NCBI GenBank assembly: GCA_028673005.1
Contig: CM054112.1
Location: forward strand, 26,824,124-26,888,123
Length of the DNA: 64,000 nucleotides
Source: Tanypteryx hageni
Lineage: Eukaryota > Arthropoda > Insecta > Odonata > Petaluridae
Direction: 5' to 3'
Position 1 is the stretch's first letter. Each line of letters opens with the position of its first letter. Of the stretch, positions 1-12,840 are shown one piece after another. The notes beneath the pieces are model-generated. The model ran no database searches. It saw nothing but the letters and a program-made list of their open reading frames with translations, and had not been told where the DNA came from. A program made the translations under genes and the position numbers.

Positions 1-299
1 ATCATAAAAGAACTTTCAAAATATTACAATTTAAACCTGAGACCCGCTCACTCACGTACAAACATGTACACCCACCAAGGCATGCGCACGAATGCACCAA
101 TTCACGCACGCGAACACACGCATAGATGATCACACATCCACGCATATCCGCGTGTGCGCACACCCGTCGAGCCTCCAAGTACACGTGCATATTTATTATA
201 ACGGGATAAGTCCGGCAAGAACGCGATCAAAGGCAGTGGGTTTATGGGTCCGTTCGTGGGACGGATGCGAGGGCGTGGGCGGTTTGCGTGCTATCGGCG
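1..299. other. Gene-free; CA/CG-rich alternating segment
   Basis: No gene is seen. From about 50 to 175 the sequence is rich in alternating purine-pyrimidine steps (repeated acgcac, cacacg and gcgtgtgcgc-like words), a composition that can favour left-handed DNA. It leads directly into the polypurine tract. Open frames here have no recognisable protein features. Confidence 0.5.
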
Positions 300-900
300 A
301 TCTAAAAGGGAGAGGGAGGAGAGAGAGAGAGGGAGGGGGAGAGAGAGGGAGGGGGAGAGAGAGGGAGGGAGAGAGAGAGGGAGGGAGAGAGAGAGGGCGG
401 GAGGAAAGAGAGAGAGGGAGGAGGGGGAGAGAGAGAGAGGGAGGAGGGAGAGAGAGGGGGAGGAGAGAGAGAGGAGGGGGAGGGAGAGAGAGGGAGGAGG
501 GAGAGAGAGGGAGGAGGGAGAGAGGAAGAGAGAGAGAGGAGAGAGTGAGGGAGAGAGGAGAGAGGGAGAGAAAGAGAGGGAGAGAAAGAGAGGGAGAGAA
601 AGAGAGGGAGAGAGAAGGAGAGGGATGAGAAAGAGAGGGAGAGAAAGAGGGGGAGAGAAAGAAAGAGAGGAGAGAAAGAGAGGGAGGGAGAGAGCGAGGG
701 ATGGAGGAAGAGAGAGGGAGGGAGGGAGAGAGAGAGGAGGGAGGGAGAGAGGAGGGAGGGAGAGAAGGAGGGGAGGGAGAGAGAGGAGGGAGAGAGAGAG
801 GGAGGATGGAGAGGGAGGGAGAGAGAGATGGAGAGGGAGGGAGGGAGAGGGAGATGGAGGGAGGGAGGGAGAGGGAGATGGAGGGAGGGAGGGAGAGGGT
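300..900 (+). repeat. Long polypurine microsatellite (GGGAGA/GA)n
   Basis: About 600 bases are almost purely G and A on the plus strand, made of gagaga and gggagg words. The last part (about 827-899) has a clear 24-bp period built on agatggaggg followed by two agggs. Overlapping open frames on both strands are artefacts: their translations are only Arg/Glu/Gly or Ser/Leu/Pro. Purine-pyrimidine mirror tracts of this kind can form triplex DNA; that is family knowledge, not shown here. Confidence 0.95.
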
Positions 901-2190
901 TTTTAAAGGACAAGGGCGTTTGAGGAATGGAGGTCACAGGAGCGTAGGAATGGCGTTCCGGTACGTCAGACGAGGATGCAACGCCCTAAGAACACCCCGA
1001 GTGGGTTTTAGGGCCAGTAAGATTGCGAACGGGATTTTTCATTCGCATCACGGAGAGAGCATTGACGCCTTTCGCCAACTACCTTCCCTCTCTCCCTCAA
1101 CTTCTCTCCCTCAACTTTTCTCTCTCTCTCTCTCTCTCCTCAGTCCGCACCGGTAACCGAGGGAAAGGGCCTGAGTGTTTCTCCGCTGAATGGTTTTTCA
1201 CCGCCGAACCGAGTTCCAGGGGCGTCAGGGACAGTCAGGGAGACTAAAAAAAATTAGCACTGATGAGCACATTTCTTCCGCCATTCGTTAACGCCCTCAT
1301 TAGACTCAACTTTTCATCGGATTCTGCGAATCAGAGACGATGCGGCCCACACACACACACACGGCACGTTTACATGCTCTCGCTCAGACTCGGAAGAAAG
1401 GAAGGGGGAAAAAACAAGAGGCTTGCTTATTAGTGAAGTTTATAAAAATAATCCTACTCGACACACGTTTTTATCTTGGATGCTATGTGGCCAAGTGTGT
1501 ACGTTTCCAAACCCCTAATGAAGTTGTTATTCTATGCACTATTGTTTTTATTTTTATACTGAATTTTAGAGCGCATTCAATTTTTTCCTGATTAACATAT
1601 CTCATTAATCATCGTAGTGTCTTTCTACCTAATTATTAAAAAATAAATTAAAGCACTGTGAGAAAGGAGACAAAACTCAACGGGTTGGTTCGAGTTGCGA
1701 CCGTTAGCAGTTGATTTGGTTTACAAACTAATAAGCAAGGAAAAAATTAGTGATAAAACAGTTCGCAAAAACAACAGAATCACCGTCACCTATGATAATC
1801 CACTACTAGCCGGTTGTTTACAGCTGCTCGGACGACTAATTCGTATCCCAAGAGCGAATAAGGTCTATTCTGCAGTTTTATGGTACTACAACTTATCCAA
1901 GGCATATACTTGATGGGAACTCCATAAAGTTGAATTTGGAAATTCAACTGCAAAGTTGCCCATCCATCGGCCTTATACCTAATCCAATAGAGTAATTCAG
2001 ACCAAAGAGAGAGAGGCCTGGGCTCGAAACACTCGAAAAGGTTCGGACCAAGATGAAAAATATACCGCAGATGGGATTAGAACCCAGATCCGCAACGTAC
2101 GGATGGAAACGGTAAACATAAAAAATGCAAAAGAAAACGATGAAAAACTAGTTTGGCCACAGACTATCGTCAACGCCGTCCTTGGAAAGA
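901..2190. other. Gene-free unique-looking DNA with small simple repeats
   Basis: Nothing resembling a conserved protein is visible. There is a short pyrimidine run at about 1085-1140 ending in (TC)n and an (AC)n run at about 1349-1363. The part from 1560 to 2000 is AT-rich. No transposon ends are recognised. Confidence 0.45.
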
Positions 2191-2194
2191 GGGA

Positions 2195-2362
2195 GTAAGA
2201 GGTAGAGAGGTAGGGAGGGAGGGAGGGAGGAGAGAGGGGGAGCGAGGAGGAGGGAGGAGAGAGGGGGAGCGAGGGGGAGGGAGGAGAGAGGGGGAGCGAG
2301 GAGGAGAGAGGGAGAGAGAGGGAAAGTGGGGGGAAGAAGTAGAGAGGAAAGGGTGGAGAGGG
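2195..2362 (+). repeat. Purine-rich minisatellite, period about 27 bp
   Basis: The plus strand is purine-only apart from occasional C. About three copies of a unit of roughly 27 bp are visible between 2220 and 2310, each containing ggaggagagagg followed by gggagcgagg. The open frames across it are low-complexity and not credible genes. Confidence 0.8.
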
Positions 2363-3000
2363 AGGGGCGTTCGATAATGGAGTCCCCTGCGAGACAGGTC
2401 GCAAAGCCGAACTTCATCTTCCTCGGATTAAAAAAACGAAACAAAAGAACATCGACCTTTTGATGCAAGACGAAGAAAGCAATACGATTCGACTCGCGCA
2501 AAAAATAGACTAGAGTGACAAAAGCGAATCTAGGCCAATTCTTTTTTAATGGCTAAGAAGTAGGAAAACGGTTTTTTACTCGCGTATACAATGTATAAAT
2601 TAAAAAATTACAGTTTAATAATGTAATAATAATAATAATAATATAAAAAAGTGAAGGTGCGGAGAAGAAGACTGCTTCTACTCATCAAGGGGAATCATTA
2701 ATTTTAGATTATTTGCGCGGAATTTCCTCTTTCTCTCTTCTACGCCCCTCTAAAATCCCCACCTTCCTCTCCTCTTCACCTTTCCCTCCGTTATTACTTA
2801 CTACCCTCCTACCACCTCCCCTCATGCATCAATCTCCTCTCTCTCTCTTCTCCCTCCGTCCCACCCCTTTATCCCTCCTCCACTTTCGCTTGTCTCGCAA
2901 AGTGTTTATTTGACAGGGCTAAGTTAACTCCCGTTTTTCGTATATGTATTCGTATATAAGAACAATTTCTTCCGAAGTAGCAAGGAAAGAGCGGTAAAGA
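2363..3000. other. Gene-free; (TAA)n microsatellite and pyrimidine-rich stretch
   Basis: A (TAA)n microsatellite sits at about 2621-2643. From about 2715 to 2895 the plus strand is CT-rich (a weak polypyrimidine tract), opposite in strand to its purine-rich neighbours. No gene is recognised. Confidence 0.5.
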
Positions 3001-3845
3001 AAGAGAGAAAAAGAAAGGAAGGAGGTGGAGCTGACGGGAAGAGGAGAGGAGAAGGGAGAGGAGAGAGAGGAGAGGAGGGAGAAGAGAGGAGGGAGAGGAG
3101 AGGAGGGAGATGAGAGGAGGGAGAGGAGAGGAGAAAGAGGAGAGGAGGGAGAGGAGGGAGATGAGGGAGATGAGGGAGATGAGGGAGAGGAGGGAGATGA
3201 GGGAGAGGAGGGAGGGGAGAGGAGAGGAGAGAGAGGAGGGAGATGAGAGGAGGGAGAGGAGGGAGAGGAGAGGGGGAGAGGAGAGGAGAGGAGGGAGGGG
3301 AGAGGAGGGAGGAGAGGGAAGAAGAGGGAGAGGAGAGGAGGATATGGGTTTGCATTATGCTCCAGAGGGATTCTAAGACTGAGGGAGGGGGAAGGTAGTA
3401 TGATAATGGAGAGGGAGGGGTGAGGTGAGTGAGAAAGGAAGGATGTTTGGAGTGGGAGAGGAGAGAGAGAGAATGAGAGAGAGAGGACTTGAAAGGGAGG
3501 GAGAAGAGGCGAGTGGGGGAGGGAGAGGAGGAAGAGATGGGGTGAGATATTTGGAGAGGGTGATGTTGAGAGAGGAGAGAGGACTGAAGAGAGAGGATGA
3601 TGAGAGTGAGTGAGTGGAGGAAGAATTTTAGAGAGAACTGGAAAGGGAGAGTGGGAGGAAGAGAGAGAGGTGGTGGAGAGAATGGAGAGAGAGGTGAGCT
3701 GAAAAGGTGGGAGGGATATTTGGAGAGGGATAGAGGAGAGGGCGAGGTGAAGAGAGAGAAGGGAGGGGAGGTCAAGAGATAGAGAGAGTGTGGAGGGATA
3801 TTAGGAGGGGGAAGGGAGAGGTAAAGAGATAGAGAGGGGAAAGGA
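3000..3845 (+). repeat. Long polypurine tract with period-10 segment
   Basis: About 840 bases are dominated by G and A on the plus strand. Between about 3147 and 3220 a 10-bp unit (gagggagatg with gagggagagg variants) is repeated in tandem. The rest is irregular gaggag/gagaga. The interval 3345-3425 is slightly mixed. The minus-strand frame is Ser/Leu/Pro only and is not a gene. Confidence 0.93.
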
Positions 3846-5455
3846 GCTCAGTGGATAGGGTGTGGTATGAGGAAGCTACGAATCGATGCTCCCGAGAAGA
3901 GAACCTTTTCTCCTTACCCCGTGCCATCCTCGTATCTCCGCCCCACCCTCCTTCTCCGCACTCTTCCCCACCCCTGCCCTCCAAGAACCCTTCCTCTCCC
4001 TTACACAGTGCCTTCAAGGCTGTCCCGGTCGGCGTTCGCAGGGTGTCACGGCCCCAACCCGTCCGCACGGGACACTGATGGGGGAAGGAATAAAAAAAAC
4101 AAACAGAAGTCTGTCAGAAGCTCTTCTCCGACCGGGATCTTGAACGCGGCGCGAATTAAAGAGACGCACCAGTTAAGCACGAGTTGAGAGAGTGCGCACA
4201 TCCGCGCACGGATATGCGGTGAAGAGAGGATTTCTCGTTTTTTTTTGTGTGCGTTCTTTGAATGGATAAATGGGAGAGGAGAGAGGAGGCAGAATCCGGA
4301 TGGGGAAGAGGAGGAGGAGCCAATGGGGAAGAGGAAAAGGGAGAGAGGATCGCGCTTCGTAAGTCTTGTGTGCTTCCTACACCTTCACTCGCACGGTTCA
4401 ACGTCCCGCACGTTTCTCTCTCTCTCTCTCTCTGCACCTTTCTAAGAGCACGAGAAAAAATATAAACGATTTTACTTATAGAAAAAAAATTAAAAACTTA
4501 CTCTGTTAATGACCGAAAATGTACTCGGCTCGAAGAATATCGAGTGGGGAAAAAACTTTGACGTTAACTATTTAAGACGCACGTAGTCTTTTTCCTCTAC
4601 TCCTCTTCGGCTCTTGCTCTCTAATGGTTGAGAGTAATTAGAGCATGCGTATTCAACGGCATGACTTTCGCCCGTTAAAAGTAATATTTTACGTGTTTCC
4701 TCGGATGATATAACGCCAACGAAGAAAAATTCCGTGACGGGTGTACACTGGTTCTTTCGAAAAACACGTTCAAAAAGTACGACGATTCGAGAATGGCTTT
4801 CACCATCGCTTGCCTTTTGCTTTTAGGCTTTCGGAACGTATTTTATACGATACGTGCGTAATATCGTACATGCAGTGCAGGTAAAACTCTTATTCGAGTT
4901 TTCCTAGTCTCAGACCCAGCGTGAGCCGGTCGTATTTTATAACAAAAGCACGTTCCATGTCAGTTGAGCGGAGACGTGCATTAACATTAATGTATCCACT
5001 TGATGAGTTTAAAATAGATGAGAGGGAACGAGATTAATTACATAAACGAAAAGGTAATGATGTCCTAGAGATTATTTGAAAAAAGAATAAGAAGCATAAC
5101 TACATGGCACTATGTAATACTATGTAATTGTTTGGCTATAGGAGTATTTCACTTTTAATGTAATACTCTGATAAATATTCCACGTGTATCCGATATATCC
5201 TTGTTTAGGGCTTCATTCAGTTAAGACGACATAAATAGTTTGTATGACCATGAAAAATACCTTAACAGCATTTTTTACGGGAGGTGATGCCAATTAAGAA
5301 TCTGTTTACTGGAAACTACTCGCGTAGATGGTGTAGTTGAAATGGACAAAGTTTATTAAACCGTCTTAAAGTTAAAGTTATTACCAACATCTTTAAAAAT
5401 AGAAGAATCCACTCATAATGTTATAATACATTCACGCCGAGTTGGTAAAGAGTAC
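3846..5455. other. Gene-free; short CT-rich islands
   Basis: A pyrimidine-rich patch lies at about 3906-4015 and a (TC)n run at about 4411-4431. From 4450 to 5455 the sequence is AT-rich and unique-looking. No coding signature or transposon end was recognised. Confidence 0.4.
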
Positions 5456-6235
5456 TTTTTACTTTCTCATATACGTAGTATACTGAGAAAGTATTGTAAT
5501 CGTGAAAAAATTCGACTTCGAGATTTTGATGGAAATACACGTTTTAGGTCTCCCTGAGTCCATAAAGTGGTTTTCGCCATGCCGTCTGTCTATCGGTCTG
5601 TTCGCCGTTCTAAGGCCCAAACACGTACATAAAATCGAATGATAGCTCGTATTTGTGCAAAATATCATCTTTTGCAGACCATTTTTCATAAAAATGATAT
5701 AGCACAAAAATAAAGGGTAATTTATTCTTGGCAATTTTTTGAAAAATTTGATTTATTCAAAAATGGCTACAGAGAATTGGATTCAAATCAATCCAGCTGT
5801 AGAGCCTGATGTCACAAATAATACTGCGTAAGCCATATATCTCTTGAAATCACTATATGGCGTCCAGTGACATTACAATGTACGCTAAGCTACCTTACCT
5901 AAGTCTTATGACGTCACGTCTCCGCCGCGATCCATTCAAACTCTTTACTACAGCCTTACGGTTAAACTAAATCGAATGATGCCTCATATTTATGGATAAT
6001 ATCATTCATAAAAGACATTCTGAAGAGATAAACGATATTGCGCAACAATTAAGGGTACTTTATTCTTGGGTATTTTGAAACAAAATTCTATTTACTCAAA
6101 AATGACTGTAAGGATTTCGATTAAAATCCATCCAAACGTACAGCCTGATGTCAAAAATTATACTAACTAAGCCATATGTCCCAAAAAAGCTACTATATAT
6201 CGTCCAGTGGCATTATTTCTGTACAATACGCTCAG
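5456..6235. repeat. Diverged tandem pair of an interspersed repeat
   Basis: Two related copies lie in direct orientation: about 5632-5880 and about 5968-6220. Both begin with aaatcgaatgat, then share phrases such as ttattcttgg, actcaaaaatg/attcaaaaatgg, cagcctgatgtca and the closing cgtccagtg-g-catta. A leader before the first copy contains the phrase gtctccctgagtccata followed by a gtctgtc-type run, a wording I associate with invertebrate interspersed repeats. The open frame on the minus strand across 5459-5734 has no recognised domain. The element class is unknown. Confidence 0.75.
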
Positions 6236-9120
6236 CGCACGCGTCAGAGTGGAGGGGGAACCCGGGGATTTCCTAGTCTAAAATTCCGTACTTCTCTTTT
6301 AACGCCACACGCTTATTAGTGAGAGTTATTAGACGTAAGAGGTTGATGGTGTCAGTCGCTTTGGTTCTGTTGCTACGCATTAATAACATAATTGGCAGTG
6401 AATTGCCAAGCACATTTCGGGGCAAAGAGTGTAGTGAGACCAAATATACATACGTATATGAGAAACATTGTGCAATGTATATTGCGCCGTTTATTAGCAG
6501 CTGACTTCTCGATGTTGTCGTTTAACTTCAAGCCTCCACAAATTATTCCAAAGCAACGTCAACATTCAAGTCTGCCTTTGGAAATGGCCAAATTTTGCTC
6601 TCGGCCACCAAGACAGCGTTAACGCTTTATGGCGAAGCATTTTTAGCTCTATCCAGGATAATATAACTCACCAAAAGCCCCAAAATACGATGTGTAATTC
6701 TCGTAACTGACGGAGATGGCGAACCCCTTCTGTTACTTGGCGCACTAATTACAAGTATGTATACGAAGTCGTGTAATTTAGGTTAATGAAATTTCAACTT
6801 TCGTAAGCCTGCGCCAACGTCTTTCAGCATTACACGAACTAGCTTCGATTTTGCCGCAGTGTCGGTTTTAATATATATATGCCAGCGAAGCCATCTCCGA
6901 ATTAAATGACTTCGCGGAAAAGAGAAAATAGAAAGTGTGACAAATACGATAGGGTTCACTTTTCTCTTTTTTGTTTCGGAATTTAAAGACCGCTTCATGC
7001 ATCCCTGAGTCTCAACAACAGCTATAATTTCGGCGAGAATTGAAATGACGGGAAATTCCATCCACCAATCAACGGGAAATATGAATCTTTCATGCCTCTG
7101 TCCTAAAACCTGTCATGTAAAAAAATCACCAGGAATTTAACATTTTAATTAAAAAAATAACAATCAAACGTCAACACAAATAATATTTCCGTCCTACTTT
7201 TGTTAACATAAATATTCTGTCCCAAAAGCCGTCGAAGCTATTCCGGTATATATGTATTCTAACATAAGCGACTCTCATAAAAATAAAAAGAGAGGGAAAT
7301 AATATGCATGTTTATATTACAAAGCATCTGTCTTCTGTGGTAACTCACCGAGCCTTGTTTCTCGACGCATGCGACTAATGTGTAAATGAGATGCACAGTT
7401 GTTCACTCGACATCTTTATGGTTGTTAGAGTATCATTTGTTTCGCGAAAGTCATTAGAGTAGCGTTCCAATTAATTTGCCATAAGTTTTCCTGGCAAAAA
7501 AAGATAGAAGGGACAATGAAGTAACTTCGACCCGAAGAAGCCAGCTGAAATGTAGGCGAAACGTAGTCCCAACATGCAACGCACACGGCATAATAGCATA
7601 AAAGGATATCACATCATGGCCCCTTTGACGAAACCTTTGACTCCTAGCTCTATTGTTATTTTTCAAATACGTTTGTTGAATTTCTTCGGCGCTTTAACTA
7701 AATTGGAAAATTTTTGCTAATAAATTCTTTTAAAATGATGTTTTACCCCATAGAATTACGTTTAAAAGTCGTTAAATGAATTACACTTGAAAATTCTAGC
7801 CTCCATAGAACTTTCAATATGCATTTTTTATTTTATTTCCAATACCAGTACATATCTTGATTGACATAAAATGTATTTTGATGTCCAGTTGTCTAAATTT
7901 ATAAAATCCTATCAATCCAAGCCTAAGAGCTATTCATAAAATATTAGTTGGACAGGTCCTAATGAAGTAATTTGTTGTATTTTTCCCATTAGGATATTTA
8001 AACATCTAGTGAGGTTCGTATATGTCGTTGAAAGTGAAAGGGCTAAAAGATGACATCATGGCGGCGACGTTGACGTTCCCTGCCGTTTGTCAAATAAATT
8101 TCTTCTTAAATCCCGATAAAAGCCTACATAGAACGTGACGCCTTGTGTTTTTTGGAACTACATAAAAATCTCTGCGCTATTAAATAAAATCTCGGCTGTA
8201 GTAATGATAAAATAAAAGAGAAGGTTTTCGCGGAAAGTGGCAGTATCCTCGAGCTTACATGAGAAGCGTTAAAATGGGTCACGGGTTGCCATGACGGGAC
8301 ACAAACGCAGTAATTGTTCCTTTGGAATGATTTTAATTGCTCACGTTTTCACCTTGATAAAGAGAGCCGTTTGGGGACGAATAAAATGGATTGCGCTTCG
8401 CGCGAACGCCTCTGATTATCGAAGCCGACGGAAATCGTTCAAGCATGAAAGAATAAGCGTTAATTTTAAAAGCCTTGAAGGCCAGAAAATTAAATTCACA
8501 TGAGCACTATAAAATTAAAGATAAAGTTATCTGGACGGAAAACTACGCACGTTATTAACAATTTTCAGAGTTTAATGAGTAGTATATTACAAATAAAAGA
8601 AATCAATTTTATGAAAAGCTTTTAATGAAAAATATTCCACTTTTAAGTAGACGGGATAAATACAATTTCCATCGTTCGATGTCAGAAAACGCACGTTTTC
8701 TGGATTATTCAAGGAAATTCTTGCTCATGTTAACGACACTGACGTGCGCTCTGCGATAAACTACAGGCCGTTCTTTTTGGTCTTAAGCACGTAAAAATAA
8801 TGGCACTATTGGGAAACGACTATTCCAAGAACGTTCCTAACACGTTAAGCCTTAATACCTAGCTTTAAACAAACCAGTAATGACACTACAGCCGAAGGTT
8901 ACCTCACGGGCAAAATAGAAAAGAAATCGATCTAGAAAAAAACGATGAGCGAATATCGAGTACGGCACGTGTCGACTAGCTGTTGAAAAGTTCCGACCCC
9001 CAAATCGACCACTCAACAACCTCAAACCCTTTGCGTCGGCCGCAAAACGCATCGTGAGGCTACAAAAGTATAAATTGAGTCGCCGTACGCGGACCACGAT
9101 TATTGGAGATTTAAAAGTAA
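6236..9120. other. Gene-free AT-rich DNA
   Basis: About 2.9 kb with no recognisable exon, RNA gene or transposon terminus. Short open frames near 6319-6622 and 8291-8503 do not look like any family I know and lack obvious start context or splice structure. A small CpG-rich patch occurs around 8880-9100. Confidence 0.4.
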
Positions 9121-9356
9121 AAAAATAATGGAGCGGGAGGATTGGGAGAACGCGGAGAAAGAAAGGATCGGATTGAGGGGAGCGAGCGAGGGAGGAAGTA
9201 GGAGGTAAACTATAGGAGAGGGACGGTAAAGGAGGAGGGGCGATAGGGAGGACCGTAGGGGAGGAGGGGCGAGGGAGGAGGAAAAAGAAGGGGGAGGGGC
9301 GATGGAGGTAAGGCTGCAGGAGAGGAGGTGGTAGGGACCGTAGGGGAGGAGGGATG
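9121..9356 (+). repeat. Purine-rich tract with short internal repeats
   Basis: The plus strand is strongly G/A-rich. A phrase of the form gaccgtaggggaggagg is repeated at about 9250 and 9338, and aggaggggcga recurs. Multiple G-runs make G-quadruplex formation conceivable. Confidence 0.75.
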
Positions 9357-9960
9357 TGAATCGTTACGTTGACACTTCATTCCATCCGACCTTCTCGCCG
9401 TAACATAAACCGTGTCCACGACTACCACCAGCAAACAACCCTTTTATCAAGCAACCTCATCCTCTGTCCTTTTATGCCACTATTCTCTGTCTCTCTCTCT
9501 CTCTCTTGGTGGCGTCGTAGTTGGGTCGCACAGGGCGGAGGGAGGAGAGAGAGAAAGGTTTCGAGGGAGGATGTGAGTGAAGTGATTCCGCATTTCCTCT
9601 CGGTGGGATCCTCCGCCTCCTCCCTCCCCATAACCCTCCTCTATTTTATCTCCAACCTTACCTTTTCCCCCCCTCTCTCTCTCTCCCTCCCCTTATACCC
9701 CATCCCCACTCCCTCATCGCCTGGCACCGGCAGATGACTTCGTAATGGAGGGACACCCTCTCCTCCTCGCTCTCTCGCACGGCACGAGGGCTCTCCAGGA
9801 AAACGACCGACCCCTGAATGTTGCATGCGACGTTCTGCCGCCGTCGCGTCACGCTCTCTCTCTCTCTCGAACGCCAACGAGAACGCTCCCGAAAAGCAAT
9901 AACCTTTTTGGGCGGAGGCAGAATCTGGCGTTTTTTTTTTTCAAAGGATTAGATTGATAG
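9357..9960. other. Gene-free; interleaved CT and GA tracts
   Basis: A (TC)n run at about 9487-9507 is followed by a GA-rich patch at 9536-9570, a pyrimidine patch at 9598-9715 and another (TC)n at about 9853-9868. A homopolymer of about 12 T lies near 9931-9942. No gene is recognised. Confidence 0.5.
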
Positions 9961-12812
9961 GGATGCTGCGATAGCCGATTCGGGAAAGCTTTTCCCAAAA
10001 TTATACCCAGGTGTTTTGCAGAACAAAAATCACTGCCATTCTAAGGGAATTTGTATAGTAAGACGCCGTCGGTCTTAGATTCTCAATTAATACGATTTTA
10101 CATATCAAGGGTTAGCCTATATTCCTATATGGTCATACAGTTTGACCGAAAATTGAAATTGCACACGTGCATTTTGACCTTTAAAACACCATGAAGTCTC
10201 ATTTCCTTCTTCTTTCGAATGCGTGCAAATGAAAATGTGAAAACTGGTTTTAACGCTTGAAGCCCGATTGTTCGGGGTCGCTAAACGAGCATATGTGAGT
10301 GGTAAAAGGATTTTTTAAAGTTTCCCGATAGTCACGTACCACACGGCAGACATTGCGGCTTTTTAATTGCCACGTTTCAAGAAATTGCATTAGTTGCGAA
10401 CGCATATAGAGCGGGTAGACCAGCAGAAAGCATACTGCAAAGCTCGAAAAAAGTCCGTTTATAAATAAATCGACACCACCCCGGGACACAAATTTACTGT
10501 AATTTGAGTACGAGGAGCGCACTTGTATTCAAGTGCAGGGACACTCGATAATATTAGTCGTCCAAGGTAGGAACACAAGGACTTGTGGCTCACCTCGCAT
10601 AGCGGATTATATAATTGTAAACAAATACGCGAGCTCTCATGACTGCTGGACGCAAAGGAAAGTTCTCGGTTTCACATTCCGAAGCTTTTCTGTTTATCTA
10701 TTCCAATGACGACCGACGGCGAGTGCCGAGAAACAGTAATGTCAACAAACTTTCTCTCTTTCTGACCCACTGCAACAGGCTTTGAGACTACAGAAATAAA
10801 AAAATTGAAAAACTTAGGGAAACCTTAAAAAGGATCGTCCAGATTCATTACCTTGCAGTATCGTCAAAACCAGTATCCTCGAGATTCTCGTTTCAGTGTA
10901 GAAATTTAGTGTCGCCTTAGTTTACGATAATACTCTTACTTTTAACATAAAAGTGAAGAACTTGTCACAGAAATTCTTTTGGAATGGTACTAGTAAGAAT
11001 AAAATTATTTTCATTACGTCATTTCCCTGTACGTATCGGTTTAATTCCTAAACTAAAGTTCTTTTTAAATCTGTAACCCAATTTTATATGAGCCCTTACC
11101 ATTCATTCAGGTATATTTGTGGAGTAATTGGATCAACGTAAGTTACTGGACAATATGTGTTGTCATAAATCAAAATTGCCTCTTTGGCTAATATAAAAAA
11201 TGCGTCAAATAATAATAATTTATAAAATTAGATGAGAGTAAAAAACAAATTATATTGTATTTGTTTCGGGAGAAAAATGCCATTTACTTCCATTCATTTA
11301 AACATGAGTGAAACCTAAAAATCAACTGACACGTCAGTTTGATTGCTCGAAAAATAAAATAAATAATAAACATTTTGCCTTAAAAGTCATCATTACAATG
11401 TTAATGGACGAGGCCGAGACTTCGTGGAATCCCATAATCAAAGAAAATATTTGTGGAAATTAGCAAAGGTTTTTCATTAAAAATATTTTCTCGCATTGCA
11501 ATTTTTATTTGAAACCATCATTATCTTTGAAAGAAAGTTTGGTAGACTAGTCCCATTTTAACATTTCAGTCTGATAAATATTTCAAAATTATTAAGATAC
11601 AACTAAAAACACTGTAGCGCAAATATCACTTTTAAAACTTGAACCTAAGTAATTAGGGGCCGAATGTAAAAAAATGTAAAGAAACTATCCTGTAGAAATA
11701 TAATCTAACGCTGAAATAGGCGAATCAATCATTGCAGTTAAATTTATGCGCGTTTTTACCGATTCTACAAAACATTTTGGGCTTATTTGAAGCAAATTCA
11801 TATTTGTACACATATTTATTAAAGTTAATTCTTTATCTTAGATCTCAGTTCTTACCCAAGGGACGACGCAACTATGAGATGTCTCTCATCGATTTCTCTC
11901 ACCTTCACGTATTTCGTATTTGATGAATTGCGTTTCTGTCATACATTTATTTCGCAGGTATGCTCAAAATACACATACATATAGCGGTCTCGTGGTTTGA
12001 TTCGTCAGAAGTCACCTAAAATATAATGTTAAATAAGTCGTAATGGAAATCACTTCAAACGGCCGCCATAGATTCGAAATCGAAAATTCCCACAATTCAT
12101 ACGATGCGGAATTTCGCTCCGCAACAGTAGACAAGAATCTTTCAGTCATAACTCCGCAAATTTATTATTTACACTGTAATTTTTGCATGCACAAGTAGTA
12201 GGTGGGTGCGGAATCTCTCCATCGGCGGAGGAAGGGAGGGAGAGACAAACACAAACTTTTGTCCGTTGTAATCGAATTGATTTAAAAAAAGGCGCGTCCT
12301 ATAGACGAAGGCCGAATTGCGCAAAGGAAGAGACCTGTAAAAGTCACTTTTCGATTTCACACAACCGATACGATCGTTGCGGAATTCACATAGAGGCAAC
12401 GCGATTTCCGCCACGCAATAATTACACATAACATGGCCGCCGAAAGAAACGTCCTTAGTGGTTCGTTCGCAATAATTATCCCGGTCTCTCACGGGAAGCG
12501 TTGCCATGGTGATTAAAAACATACAGAGAGAGTTCATCACTTCGATTGTCCCTCTTAAAAAATCGATTCGAGCCACAGCTTCGGCGCGTGGATTTTTAAA
12601 CTTTCCCAGCAAACTGGAATTGTACTAATACAAAAATTACTAGCAGTAAATCCTCCATCGCTCGAGGCTTAAGGAAAGATTTTTTATCGAGCAATAACAC
12701 TCCTTCAAACAGAATTGTGAAACGGAGGATATATCCCACAATTATAGAAAATTCCCGCTTAAGTTGTTTGAGTTAAAGAAATAAAGAAATCGTACGCACG
12801 CAAGCGGTACGG
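9961..12812. other. Gene-free AT-rich DNA
   Basis: About 2.85 kb with no recognisable coding region, RNA or repeat terminus. The 147-residue minus-strand open frame across 12169-12612 has no domain I can identify and I do not call it a gene. Confidence 0.4.
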
Positions 12813-12840
12813 CAGTGGTCGGCAACCTATGACCCGTCTG
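12813..12840 (+). mobile_element. Isolated hAT-type terminus
   Basis: The segment begins CAGTGGTCGGCAACCT, which fits the CAG-GG---GCAACCT ends of the other hAT-like elements here (47737 and 53836). No matching inverted end is found downstream, so this is probably a truncated or decayed copy. The assignment rests only on the terminal motif. Confidence 0.4.

Noticed and set aside
302..937. Long overlapping open frames on both strands in the polypurine tract
   Set aside because: The translations are only Arg/Glu/Gly or Ser/Leu/Pro. Purine-only DNA can encode TGA/TAA only rarely, so long frames are expected by composition.
3843..3905. tRNA A-box-like phrase ggagctcagtggatagg
   Set aside because: No matching B-box at the right distance and no cloverleaf could be drawn, so neither a tRNA gene nor a SINE head is supported.
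12169..12612. 147-residue minus-strand open frame
   Set aside because: No recognisable domain, unremarkable composition, and no splice or start context that stands out from other chance frames.
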